64,000 nucleotides of DNA from Prorocentrum cordatum (GCA_963575745.1 CAUYUJ010016716.1:1-64000); one strand, 5' to 3'. Shown: positions 44,131-53,510, counted from the first letter of the stretch. A program made the numbers and translations. The notes: generated from the sequence alone by a model not told the origin.

Positions 44131-45009
44131 GGTCTGATAACCTCGACACTGGGAATCATGCCCAGGGCGGGATACCAACAACCAAATTCCGCCATCCGCG
44201 GCCTTCCGCCTGGACCTCGTTCGGAGGCTGTCACGCAGAGGCGTCGGTCGGGAAGGCCGCGGCCTTTCGCCTGGACCTCGCTCGGAGGCTGTCTTGCAGA
44301 GGCTCTGGTCGGGAAGGGTAGCAAAAATATAGTTGCAAACACGCGATGGGCCTGAGAACGACGGCCACAATGCCAAGGGCATAACAAAACGGAGGGACGG
44401 CCACATGGATAAGGACAATGGAGGAGTAGAGAACAAACAACATAATCTTGACAATGGGGGGGCTGTCGGAATATCTCTTCCGTGTTTTTTTTTGCCCAAA
44501 GGCATACTGAACGCTCGGGGCACCACGCTGGCGGTGGGGCCCCGTCCACATATCTGAGCAACGGTGCTAACACCGAGTCGTTCCCGTTCATACCAGTATC
44601 GAACTGGTTGGCCGGGCTTCTGCCAGCGGACCCGCCGCCGCTCCACATGCCGAAACCCTACATGCCGGCACGCTGATTCCGGGCAGGCTGCGCTGTCCGG
44701 TGGAAAGGGACGAGGAAGGGAGATGTGGTGGAGGAGGAGGTCGGAGGAGGAGGGGGGACCAGGCCTCCTGGCCTCCTACACACCGTGCGACCCAGGCACT
44801 CCTGGAAACGGAATTTGGCGCGTTCCTTCCTCGCGGTGGCTTTGCGTCCGCATCTGAGGCAGGAGACTGCAGGCCCTGAGAAACTACCCAGGTGGGGCCT
44901 CTGCGGGCAGCGCGGGGCCTCCTTCTGGGGGCCAACGCTCCTCCTCCTCCCCCTCCACCCCCTCTCCCCCCCCATCCCCCATGCCCACACGCACGCACAA
45001 TGCGTAAGC
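44131..45009. other. Spacer without recognisable gene
   Basis: 44195-44305 holds two diverged copies of ggccttycgcctggacctcg. ggaatatctcttccgtgtt at 44468-44486 recurs exactly at 45384-45402. No gene is supported. Confidence 0.5.
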
Positions 45010-45309
45010 TCAGTGGCGCTTGGCGTGGTCGTTCTTCGGCTTGCGTTCGTCTTCGGAGCTGTCGCTGTCGCTGTCGCCCTGCTTACCTCGAGACTGGCCG
45101 CTGCCGAGTTGCTTCACAGCGAAGCTTAGCAAGACGACACCCGCGATAGCAGCGGGCAGCCACATCGGTACTGTGGACTCCGCTTCCGCAATGTTCTTCT
45201 TGTTGCTGGCAAAAACGCCTGGGCAGCTGGCGCTGAGCAGGAGCGCGTGCCACACAGTCTTGAAGGGCACCATAATAAAGCCGCCATCCTGGAAGTGTGC
45301 CTTCCACAT
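45010..45309 (-). CDS. Small membrane protein, unrecognised (99 aa)
   Basis: The first ATG after a perfect relic spliced leader (45362-45383) opens a 99-residue frame. I do not recognise a family. Residues 9-34 are moderately hydrophobic (MVPFKTVWHALLLSAS), and a clearer transmembrane helix lies at about 53-67 (WLPAAIAGVVLLSFAV). The tail (68-99) has the form SGQSRGKQGDSDSDSSEDERK and ends in KRH: an acidic phosphorylation-type cluster, then basic residues. The protein would be a one- or two-span membrane protein. The leader-to-ATG distance of about 52 nt fits a short dinoflagellate 5' UTR, and no intron is visible. Its neighbours are repeats on both sides, so context gives no function. Relic, start and clean stop together make it more likely a retrogene than chance, but whether it is expressed is unknown. 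Confidence 0.6.
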   Translation of the reverse strand: MWKAHFQDGGFIMVPFKTVWHALLLSASCPGVFASNKKNIAEAESTVPMWLPAAIAGVVLLSFAVKQLGSGQSRGKQGDSDSDSSEDERKPKNDHAKRH

Positions 45310-45361
45310 CAAGGGGGCGGCGTTCGGGACACGGCGCGAGGCCCACACTGCCACCCAAAAG

Positions 45362-45383
45362 CTTGAGCCAAAATGGCTACGGA
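45362..45383 (-). other. Perfect relic dinoflagellate spliced leader
   Basis: Read on the minus strand, all 22 nt match DinoSL (T, then CCGTAGCCATTTTGGCTC, then AAG), with T as the permitted first base. It lies 52 nt upstream of the ATG of the 99-aa gene, in the same orientation. It is not followed by the SL-RNA gene body (no GT donor after AAG: the next bases are CTTTTGG), so it is an mRNA-derived relic and not an SL RNA gene. Confidence 0.93.
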
Positions 45384-45559
45384 GGAATATCTCTTCCGTG
45401 TTGGAAGCATTGTAAAATCAGCGCGTTGGCAAACATTGGCGTTACCACCGACGCAATGCGGGGAACTAACCACTTACGCAAAACCGCCAATGTAGCTTCC
45501 AACCGGGAGTGTCAACGACGGTCACGTGGCCCGCAAGGCAAAGCAAGAAAGGCTGATAA

Positions 45560-46260
45560 CCTGTGAGAGGGATGGACGTACCATAGGGCCTGTCTGCTAT
45601 ACCCACCCCATGGGGGACAGAGCCCGTACAGCTAGTCGGGATGCCCCCCAAAGAGGCGTGCGCCTGAAGGGCAGCGCGCACTAAGGTGAGAGGTAGAGAG
45701 GCGCGGGCATTGCCACCGGCCAGGACTGCGCCATCTTCAAACAGCACTTGCGTGCGGGCAGTTCAGTGGGAGTCGGTGACTCGGGCGGGCGCGGTATCAT
45801 GGCGACGTCGAAAGTTGCAGACAAGATGATGATAGTAGCGATACTGGTGGCGATGGTGGCGATAATGACGGCAAGGCCAATGACGGCGCCGATGCTGATC
45901 ACGATGGTGAAGATGATGGTGTCCACATGTCAGTGATTTCCGCCTGCGCGCGCAGCCGACGGGCGCGAGTGGCCCGCAGACAGCGTGACAAGGATCGCGC
46001 CCCACACACAACCTCCCATCAAGCGCGCAAGGGCGTTCGAATGATTTCGACATGCGTGCGCGAAAGGCTCGCTCGGCCGCAGTTGAACAAAATTGTGAAG
46101 ACCGATAATTTCTTTGAGAATCCGCAAGAGCCCGCGCGACGAGTTCTTTTTGAAAAACGATGTTGCGAAACCATTGTTCTGTATATGTATCCGGCAAACT
46201 CGATACTAGAATCCATGCGAAACCTGAAGTGTTTGAAGAATTCTGGCATGCGCGAACGAC
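45560..46260 (-). repeat. Dispersed repeat with hydrophobic coding-like core, copy 4
   Basis: On the minus strand 45927-45780 encodes VDTIIFTIVISIGAVIGLAV, then SIATIIIL and AMIPRPPESP, collinear with the copies at 17260 and 18700. The upstream segment (46000-46260) resembles 16980-17240. The downstream part matches 42420-42590. A small open frame runs to 45681, but no leader or family supports it as a gene. Confidence 0.6.
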
Positions 46261-46499
46261 GACGCGAGCGTGAACTTATCCCATATGCTGCAAGAGATTA
46301 TTGAAAATGGACGGTGTGTGATGAACAAGTCTGCGCGCAACGAACTATTTGACAAGGACGAGGGGGGCGTAACCAGTTTGGCTGAGACGGTGTGCATACG
46401 TATGTGAACTGCGCAGCGGAGGAGCATCAGAGGTGGGTTGTAATATTCCAAGCGCATGCGATAATCCCAGAGGGGGTGGACCGCATGTCTCTGTAGAAA

Positions 46500-46740
46500 A
46501 GAAATTGGTAGTCCCCAAACGTGGTGGTGACAACACCTGGCGGTGAGTCTCGGGCGATTTGGTGTCACCACCCGGTTTGGGGACTCGTGCGGTTTTCCGA
46601 GGATGTCCCGGACACTGGTGGGTCCAGGAGTCACAAAACCCGGTGGTGACCCCGTGTCCCCAAACCCAGCGGTGACCTTTTTGGTGATTCCAGCCCGCCG
46701 CCTGGTATCTCACCACCCGGTTTGGGGGTTCCCAAAGAAA
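46500..46740. repeat. Inverted CCCAAACnnGGTGGTGA boxes
   Basis: gtccccaaacgtggtggtga (46511), tcaccacccggtttggggac (46567), ggtggtgaccccgtgtcccc (46643) and ctcaccacccggtttggggg (46711) form two consecutive hairpins. Confidence 0.6.
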
Positions 46741-47003
46741 ACCTGTGGGGCGACGGGCGGTGCCGGGCGGCGACTGGCGGCCGCAAGCTGGCTGGACCAG
46801 CACCCCAGGGCCAGACGGGCGGCGAGCGGCGACGGGCGGCGACGAGCGGAGACGGGGGGGCGTCGGGGAGGCCACAAGGCCGCCGGGCTGGCACCCAGGT
46901 CCAGTTCCTTGGAGAGGCAAGCGCTGAATGCAGGCACTGTTTGGGGACTGTGTTAAGCGGAATCGCTTCGGAACGATCTCCTCGCCGCGACAACCAATCC
47001 TAC
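46741..47003. other. GC-rich spacer
   Basis: cgggcggcgac-type short repeats, no recognisable gene. Confidence 0.45.
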
Positions 47004-47183
47004 ACTCCAGATTTCGTAATAAAGGGAGGGGGGTCTCATTTCGGGGGGGTCTCTTCCAGGCTATCTTGGAGGCCCTGGGGGGGTCTTGGGACGATGTTTG
47101 GGAGGGTTCTCCCACGGGGGGGGTCTAAAACTTCTCGTCTGGGAGGGTTGAGACCCCCTCCCTTTTATTACGAAATCTGGAGT
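47004..47183. mobile_element. TIR element with CTCCAGATTTCGTAATAAA ends
   Basis: ctccagatttcgtaataaag, then ggaggggggtctca on the left, is mirrored by tgagaccccctccc, then ttttattacgaaatctggag on the right, giving arms of about 33 bp with one or two differences. TA lies at both outer edges (tacactcc and ggagta). The TA duplication and CTCC end suggest a Tc1/mariner-type MITE. The inside has g-rich repeats and no coding capacity. Confidence 0.75.
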
Positions 47184-48030
47184 ACCCCACCCAACCCTCA
47201 GGGACACAGGCGAGGGGGAAGGTTGAGGGCAGTGAGCTGCCATAGGTCACAAAACGTCTGAGCTGGGTGCGAGGCCATGGCTTCGAGGCCTTGTAGACGG
47301 AGCTGTTGAAGAAACATGCGTGCAGCCAGGAGGGCCAGGAAGGAGAAACGACAGGGAGGAAGGACGAGGACGACGAGGAGGTGGGAAATGAGAGAAGAGG
47401 ACAGAGAACGGAGCGGGGTGTAGGGGATAAAAGGAGGAGGATCAGCCGGAGGAAGGGAAGGGGAGGGGCGGAGAAAAGATGAGGAGGAGGAAAAGCGGGA
47501 GGGGGAAGGGCAAGGGAGACTCATGGGAGACTTCTGCGTGCCACTCTCAGGTCAGAGGAAGGCAAGGGCACCAGAAGGGGGGGGGAAGGGAAGAGGAAGA
47601 GCAGGCGAAGGAGGAGGGACAGGAGGGAGGGAGGAGGCAACTAGAGGGAAGAGCGAGGAGGACAAGGAGGAAACTGAGCACGAGGAGAAGGAAGAGGAGC
47701 AGAAGCAGCAAGGGGGGAAAGGGCAGGAGCAAAACGCGAGGCGAGGGGAGAGAGGAGGAAAAGGGGCAGGGGCATGCGAGGAAGAGGACGAGGAAGGAGG
47801 AGCCAGCTGCGAGGGGGAAGGCGCGAGGGCACCGCGGCAAGGAGCATGGACGATGGACGCGGGCCTGCTCTTACCGAGGCGGCGCGCTGCCCGCGAGCCT
47901 CTACGCGGCACCGCCGCCGCCCGCGGCGGCCCGGCGCCCCTCCGCGGGGGGACACATGGCGCCCCCTGACGCGCGCCAGGGCCGCACCGCTCCCGGGGAA
48001 CTTTCTTGTTGGCGGCGGTCACAACCCAGA
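47184..48030. repeat. Spacer with purine-rich tract
   Basis: 47330-47830 is a plus-strand AGG/GGA-rich purine tract of low regularity. No gene is seen. Confidence 0.6.
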
Positions 48031-48225
48031 CCTCCCAGAGTCATGAAAAAACCAGGACGGGAGGTGTGTGTGTGTGTGTGGCTGTTTTCGGCCCCTGGGG
48101 GCCCTCACCGGGCCTTGGGACCGTCCAAAAACGGCTCGGGATGAAGAGCCGGTCCCAAAGAATGGGTCCAGACCTCTGGAGATCGCGTCATGAAAGAATC
48201 ATGACGTCGGGGGCCTGGGAAGACG
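48031..48225. repeat. Dispersed repeat shared with 50880-51080
   Basis: ttttcggcccctgggggccc, gaatgggtccagacctctgg and gaatcatgacgtcgggggcc match ttttcggcctcccggggcct, gagacctccaggggtccac and aaatcatggcgtcgggggtc. A weaker third relative is near 48840-48930. Confidence 0.7.
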
Positions 48226-49034
48226 GTAGGCGAAGGGGGGGGGGCTTCTCAGAACCCTTGACCTCCACTTTCCGAGACTTCCGCGCAGCAGTTGCCGCCG
48301 CGGCGCGGCCGCGGAGACCGCTGAGGCCGCCGCTGCAGCCTCGACGGCGGCCCCGGCCGTGGGCGCCTTCGCGGCCGCTGCTGAGCGGCATCTCCCGTCC
48401 GGCGGGTGCGGAAGGTGAAGGCCGAGGGAAGGAGTCGACTGGCCCTGGCCAATCCTTGGAGGCGCGCAAACATGGATCGGGGGAGGCGCCCTCCCCGAAG
48501 TGCGGCCGGTGCCGCCTCGTTCGGCGGCGCCTGGATCGGCGGCGGAAATCCGCGATTCCCCATGAAAACGGAACCCGTCGCTAATCCACGCCCCCATTGA
48601 TCCATGCTTGCGCGGGTCAGTGCACCCCGGGCCCCGCAGGGTCCTGCAAGATCCCGCGCTCTGGCTGACCCCCGTTTGCATTGACCCCGTCTCTTGCAGC
48701 TCGAGAGGCCGCTTCTTGGAAGGCGCTGGCCCTACGTATATCTATGGATGAGGCCCGCGCGCTGCTCTTGCCCCCTGGCATGCTCGCGTCCTGACACCAA
48801 AAAAACGAGACGGGGAGTGTTTGACCGGTTGGGGCCTCAGGGAGCCCTTCCGGGCCCCCGGGGCCGTCAAAAAGGGGCATGGGGCCCCAAAAAACCTCCT
48901 GGGGAAAACGTCCGGACTTCTGGGGACCCCGTACTGAGAATAATCAGGACAGCGCATGCCTCGGCTGCCATTTCTGCGCAGCGGTCGCCACCCAGGCGGG
49001 GGGGGGGGGGGAGCCGAGAGGGGAAGGCAACGGG
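48226..49034. other. GC-rich spacer without recognisable gene
   Basis: 48605-48700 is homologous in inverse orientation to 10690-10790. No gene is supported. Confidence 0.45.
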
Positions 49035-49360
49035 GGCGGACCTTCTCAGAAGGCTCAGCAGGCCTCGGGCATTCTGGGAAGCTCTCTGAGCCTTCCCGGA
49101 AGACACCGAAAACTCCTCTAGGAAGCTTGCTGAGCCTTCCCCGAGGGCACCGAAAGCTGCTCGGCAAGCGCGAAGGCTTCTGAGAAGCCCCGCGGCCATT
49201 CTGAGGAGGCCTGCCCCCTCTCACCGCCTCTGGGCTCGCCGCTGATTATTTCCGCGCAGCGGCTGTTTTCCTGGGAGGAGGAGGAGGAGGAAGAGGAGGA
49301 GGAGGAGGAGGAGGAGGAAGAGAAAGAGGAGAAGGAGGAGGAGGAGGAGGAGGAGGCGAG
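49035..49360. repeat. Dispersed repeat (as 39191-39365) and (GGA)n
   Basis: ccttctcagaaggctcagca and relatives lie up to 49210, then GGA-rich sequence at 49272-49356. Confidence 0.65.
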
Positions 49361-49524
49361 CAGCCAGCAGGAGTTCTCCGAGAAACCAAAAAACCGTGGA
49401 AACATGAAACCCCTAGCCACTTAAGGCGGGAGGGGGAGGCGAAGCCTCAGAAAGTAATGCCGAAAAAAGTTCAGGCGCGAGGGGGCAGCAGGGCCCCCGT
49501 CTTGGGGTGAAAGCCCCGCTCCAC

Positions 49525-49644
49525 CAGGTCGGCCTTCCTCTTCGAATGCACCGGATCTCTTCTGACCTCCGAAATTAAGCGGCGCAGGGCCCGGATAGTA
49601 CTGGGGTGGGGGACCGCCTGGGAAGACCTTTGGGTGCTGCCAGC

Positions 49645-49646
<2 letters not shown>
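49525..49646 (+). rRNA. 5S rRNA gene or pseudogene
   Basis: The sequence ttcgaatgcaccggatct, cctccgaaattaagcggcgc, agggcccggatagtact, ggggtgggggaccgcctggg and gggtgctgccagctt follows the eukaryotic 5S rRNA order, including the internal promoter elements around aattaagcgg and ggaccgcctgg. Length is about 120 nt. The 5' tip (aggtcggccttcctcttcg) and the 3' stem (acctttgggtgctgcc) carry small insertions relative to the usual sequence. No TTTT terminator follows and the sequence runs straight into (TA)n. A single copy with imperfect helix I and no terminator suggests a dispersed pseudogene or 5S-derived retrocopy, but a functional gene is not excluded. Confidence 0.8.
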
Positions 49647-49687
<41 letters not shown>

Positions 49688-49786
49688 GATATACATACAT
49701 CATACATACATACATACATACATACATACATACATACATACATACATACATACATACATACATACATACATACATACATACATACA

Positions 49787-49820
<34 letters not shown>

Positions 49821-49843
49821 CATATATATATACATATATATAT
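49647..49843. repeat. (TA)n and (CATA)n microsatellites
   Basis: (TA)n at 49647-49684 and (CATA)n at 49690-49815, then TATA-rich sequence. It abuts the 3' end of the 5S sequence. Confidence 0.97.
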
Positions 49844-50107
49844 AGAAGGAGGAGGAGGAGGAGGAGGAGGAGGAGCAAGGTCTGGGTCCTGGCTTGCGGT
49901 CACGCGTGGGCGGGGCGGGGCACCTGCGCGGAGCTTGCCAGCACGGGCGCAGGGCGCCAGCGAGCACCGACAATGCCGCCTGCGAGCACCAGCAGTCGGA
50001 CTTCGGAAGGTTCTCCCAGCTCACCCAAAAACGCGGCCGCGCGCGGGGCCAGGAGGCGCCAGGGCGCGGCTCCTTCAGTCGCCTGAAGCATACAAGTTCC
50101 CGCTATG
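49844..50107. other. Short GC-rich spacer
   Basis: (GGA)n at 49848-49874, then unique sequence without a gene. Confidence 0.5.
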
Positions 50108-50449
50108 TCCTCCTCCTCCTCCTCCTCCTCCTCCTCCTCCTCCACCTCCTCCCACCTCACCCACCACCACCACTACCTCCTCCTTCCTCCTCTCCTCCTC
50201 CTCCTCCTCCTCCTCCTCCTCCTCCTCCTCCTCCCTCCTTCCTCCTCCTCCTCCTCCTCTCCTCCTCCTCCTCCCTCCCCTCTCCCCTCCCCCTCCCCCT
50301 CCCCCTCCTCCTCCTCCTCCTCCTCCTCCTCCTCCTCCTCCTCCTCCTCCTCCTCCTCCTCCTCCTCCTCCTCCTCCTCCTCCTCCCTCCTCCTCCCCCT
50401 CCTCCTCCTCCTCTCCTCCTTCTCCTCCTCCTCCTCCTCCTCCTCCTCC

Positions 50450-50542
<93 letters not shown>

Positions 50543-50695
50543 CCTCCCCCCCACCCCCCCTCGTCCTCTTCCTCCTTTTCTTCAGCTTCCTCCTCATCCT
50601 CCTCCTCCTCCTCCTCCTCCTCCGCCTCCTCCTCCTCCTCCTGCTCCTCCTCCCCCTCCTCCTCCTCGTCCTCCTCCTCCTCCTCCTCACTCTCA
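50108..50695. repeat. (CTC)n-(CAT)n-(CTC)n compound microsatellite
   Basis: CTC triplets run to about 50450, (CAT)n to about 50541 and CTC triplets again to 50692. This is the mirror orientation of the compound tract at 27869-28175. Confidence 0.95.
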
Positions 50696-51515
50696 CGAGT
50701 TCTCTGCGATAGACATCCAATTTCTTCCCGTGTGGTATTCTCGCACCGTCGCTGCAGGATCGTCGGCCCACCTCCATTCGAGCACCAGCAAGGCCCCCCA
50801 AAACATACGATGCTTACCGTTACCCAGGTGGGGGGCGGGTTTGGGCAGGGTAATGACCGTCACGCGCCGGAGGATTTAAAAACAAGTATCCAGACCCCCT
50901 CTGGTCATGAAAATGAAAAAAAGGACGGCGGACCATTTGTCCCTATTTTCGGCCTCCCGGGGCCTTCGCCGAATCCCGGAACCGTCGCAAGTCGGGATGA
51001 AAACCAGTCCCAGGAAATAAAACGAGACCTCCAGGGGTCCACGTCATGAAAAAATCATGGCGTCGGGGGTCTGGGGACGCTCGGGCGCCTAAAAACTCGG
51101 GCCTCCGTGGTCACACGACTACCTGCCAAGTCACCCCCACCGAAAACTCCTGGAAGCTTCGCGCAGCAACTTGACCCATTTTACACCGGATCCTCGGGTT
51201 CACGTCGGATTACGTCGGACCTGCGTCGGATACACGTCGGGGTTACGTCGGCCTTCCGTAACATCGCCGCGCGAACGTCGACCTGTATCTTACGGAGCTG
51301 ACGTGTGGACTAGATAATGCAACTATTACGCACCGCGCGAGGCCTCATACATTTTCCTCAAAGCAACCAGAAGTCGCCGTTGGACCTGCCAATTTCCAGC
51401 GGGGGAACAATATGGAACATCGAGAAAACACAAAATGGAACCTGTACACCCCCCAGCCCGAAATTTTGGGGGGCCGAGGTCTCGGGTTGGGCGGGGGTGG
51501 TTTGGCAAGCAGTCA
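50696..51515. repeat. Dispersed repeat copy and ACGTCGG motif cluster
   Basis: 50880-51080 is the second copy of the repeat at 48031-48225. 51195-51260 repeats acgtcgga-ttacgtcgg six times. No gene is seen. Confidence 0.6.
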
Positions 51516-51665
51516 GGGGGCCAGATGCGAACCCTACCCCTACCCCCCACGATTTCTGAGGGGGAGGGTGGGGTTCATTCCATTCGGGAGTTCCCGAACG
51601 AAGTGAACCCCACCCTCCCCCTCAGAAATCGTGGGGGGTAGGGGTAGGGTTCGCATCTGGCCCCC
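51516..51665. mobile_element. GGGGGCC foldback palindrome, copy 3
   Basis: gggggccagatgcgaaccct is mirrored by agggttcgcatctggccccc. Arms of about 70 bp are almost perfectly complementary, with the centre at gggagttccc. The flanks share AGCAGTCA (51508-51515) and AGCAGTGA (51667-51674), a probable target duplication offset by one base. This is the best-preserved copy and so probably the youngest. Confidence 0.9.
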
Positions 51666-51707
51666 TAGCAGTGATCACATGCCTCCATCGTGGCGGCGAG
51701 CCATCCC

Positions 51708-52112
51708 TCAGAAGGTCAGGGCGTCCGGGAAGAACCGGCACGACTCGATGCAGCCCCCCGCCGTGAGAAAGATGAGCCCGAAGAAGAAGTTGGGCGCCAG
51801 GGAGGCCCAGGCCTTAATGTCGTCGGAGGAGCCCATCGGCGTGATGATCTGCACCTTATTCTCTGCGCCCTCGCTAAAGCTGAAGGAACCCGTCTGAATG
51901 TCCAGCTTCTCCATCCACGGCAGCGCCAGCGCTTCCTTCGGGAGCTCGGACTTGGCGATGGCTTTCTTCGCCTCCATGGGCACCAGGGTGCGGCGGACGT
52001 TGCCCGAGGAGCCCTGGCCCACGAACAGCAGCGTGGCATTGTAGCCGGTCCACAGAGCTGCAAGCAGCAGCACCACGGGAAGGGCCCGAACGGGAGCGCG
52101 GGTCTGCGCCAT
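51708..52112 (-). CDS. Putative plastid-targeted membrane protein (134 aa)
   Basis: The frame opens at the first ATG after two tandem relic spliced leaders and ends cleanly. Residues 1-28 read as a signal sequence (MAQTRAPVRALPVVLLLAAL). FVG follows near residues 30-32, resembling the F-x start of dinoflagellate plastid transit regions, then SSGNVRRTL. The mature part has a charged stretch (MEAKKAIAKSELPKEAL), a hydrophilic middle and a hydrophobic segment at about 111-125 (SLAPNFFFGLIFLTAG), ending CRFFPDALTF. I do not recognise the family. A small thylakoid or photosystem-associated protein would fit the presequence and single late membrane span, but that is inference. The gene has no visible intron. 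Its 3' end lies about 40 bp from the palindrome at 51516-51665. Confidence 0.7.
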   Translation of the reverse strand: MAQTRAPVRALPVVLLLAALWTGYNATLLFVGQGSSGNVRRTLVPMEAKKAIAKSELPKEALALPWMEKLDIQTGSFSFSEGAENKVQIITPMGSSDDIKAWASLAPNFFFGLIFLTAGGCIESCRFFPDALTF

Positions 52113-52171
52113 GGCTGTCGGGCGGGAGATACCCGGAGGCCAACAGTGCGTCGCACCCCTTGGGCCTTCTT

Positions 52172-52207
52172 CTGGAGCCAAACTGGCTTGAGCCAAAACG
52201 GCTACGG
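52172..52207 (-). other. Two tandem relic spliced leaders
   Basis: On the minus strand 52207-52187 reads CCGTAGCC-G-TTTTGGCTCAAG, one mismatch to DinoSL over 21 nt. It is immediately followed at 52186-52172 by CCAGTTTGGCTCCAG, which matches the last 15 nt of DinoSL at 13 positions. A truncated second leader starting exactly after CCGTAG is the product expected when an earlier relic's own AG served as the next trans-splice acceptor. The ATG lies about 60 nt further on. Confidence 0.88.
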
Positions 52208-52209
52208 GG

Positions 52210-53340
52210 GTGCGTGCGGGAGTGGGAGAGTAGGGCGCCGAAATCTATACCTATCTACTCAGCCCAGCAGAGGTGTGTACGCCACGCCCTGCTGGCTTGG
52301 CCAGGTCGTACACACAACTCTTGGGCCCTTGAAGGGCACGGCCAGAGAGCAGTGGATATGTATAGGTTCCGTCGCCCCAAAGAGAAAGAGAAGGAGGTAT
52401 GGAGGACCGTGCCGTGAGAGCTCGGCAAAGGCGGGATTGGGCTCCTCTCGGCCAGCTGCGCCACCGCTCTCCTGGCTTCGACGTCACGCCAGGCGTGGAG
52501 CCAAGGCGGACTGGCGGCGCGTACAGGGGGTGTGAGGGCGGGTGGAAGGCGTCTTAGGAGGGGGCTGCTTCTTACAAGGCGCCAGCCCTTACATCTACAG
52601 ATAAGGCCCGCGCCTTCGAAGCAGGGGTGCTTCTGAAAAGCATTCCCCCCTCCCCCTACCCCCCTCTGCGCGTGGCCGAAGGAGGCGGCAGAGGCGTATC
52701 AGCATGCGGTTAAAGTCTCAACTGAGCAGCGCAGATGACCGATAGGCACTGTGAGCTACTGTAGCCCTGGAGATGGCAAACATGCGAATTGTACCACCCA
52801 CCCACTCCGTCAGCTGACACCCAGACGTTGGAACTCCACTGGGTATGTAATGGATCGAGAAGCCAAAGAGAAAGAATAGAAGGAAGGGGCAACCGGCGGA
52901 ATCTCATGCGACCAGGGCCCCGTGGGCAGATCTGCCGCCAAGGCCGCGGGGGCAGGACTGAGGAGGAAGAGGAAGAGAGAAAGAGGAAGGAGGGAGGAGA
53001 AGAGGGGTCCTGGATATAGCCTTATCATCCCCATCCCCCTGCTCCTCCTTCTCCTCCTCCTCCTCATCTTCCTCCTCTTCCTCCTCTTCTTATCATCATC
53101 CATAGCAATACCATTACCAGCATCCTCAACAGTAGCATCATTGCTGCCATTACTATAAGTGCTAGTAATACATCAGTATTGTTCAAACTTGCTACTCGTC
53201 CTAAGATTGGTATTGGTATTGCTAATAGTGTGAATGGTGATTCGTATGTGTACTCGTCTGAGTATAATTAGTATGGTTCGCCTTAATATTAGTAATGTGC
53301 TTGTGCATACGCTTATGAGTATTAGCATTACTAGTAGTAT
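52210..53340. other. Unique sequence without recognisable gene
   Basis: GC-rich to about 52970, a CCT-rich patch at 53040-53095, then AT-richer sequence with tagtaat motifs leading into the next microsatellite. No gene is seen. Confidence 0.5.
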
Positions 53341-53352
53341 GTGTAGTAGTAA

Positions 53353-53386
<34 letters not shown>

Positions 53387-53438
53387 CGTAGCAGTAGCAG
53401 TAGTAGTGGTAGTAGTAATCGTAGTAGTAATCGTAGTT

Positions 53439-53473
<35 letters not shown>

Positions 53474-53510
53474 TGTTGTTGTTGTAGTTGTAGTTGTTGT
53501 TGTAGTAGTA

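Noticed and set aside
45010-45354. Longer start of the 99-aa gene at 45354
   Set aside because: The codon there is GTG. The ATG at 45309 is the first ATG after the relic leader and fits a short 5' UTR.
45362-45383. SL RNA gene
   Set aside because: After the leader a donor GT and the SL RNA body with an Sm-type site would be expected. The sequence instead continues as CTTTTGG and leads into an ORF.
51708-52196. Longer start of the 134-aa gene at 52196
   Set aside because: The codon is TTG and lies inside the relic leader. The ATG at 52112 begins the signal-peptide-like segment.
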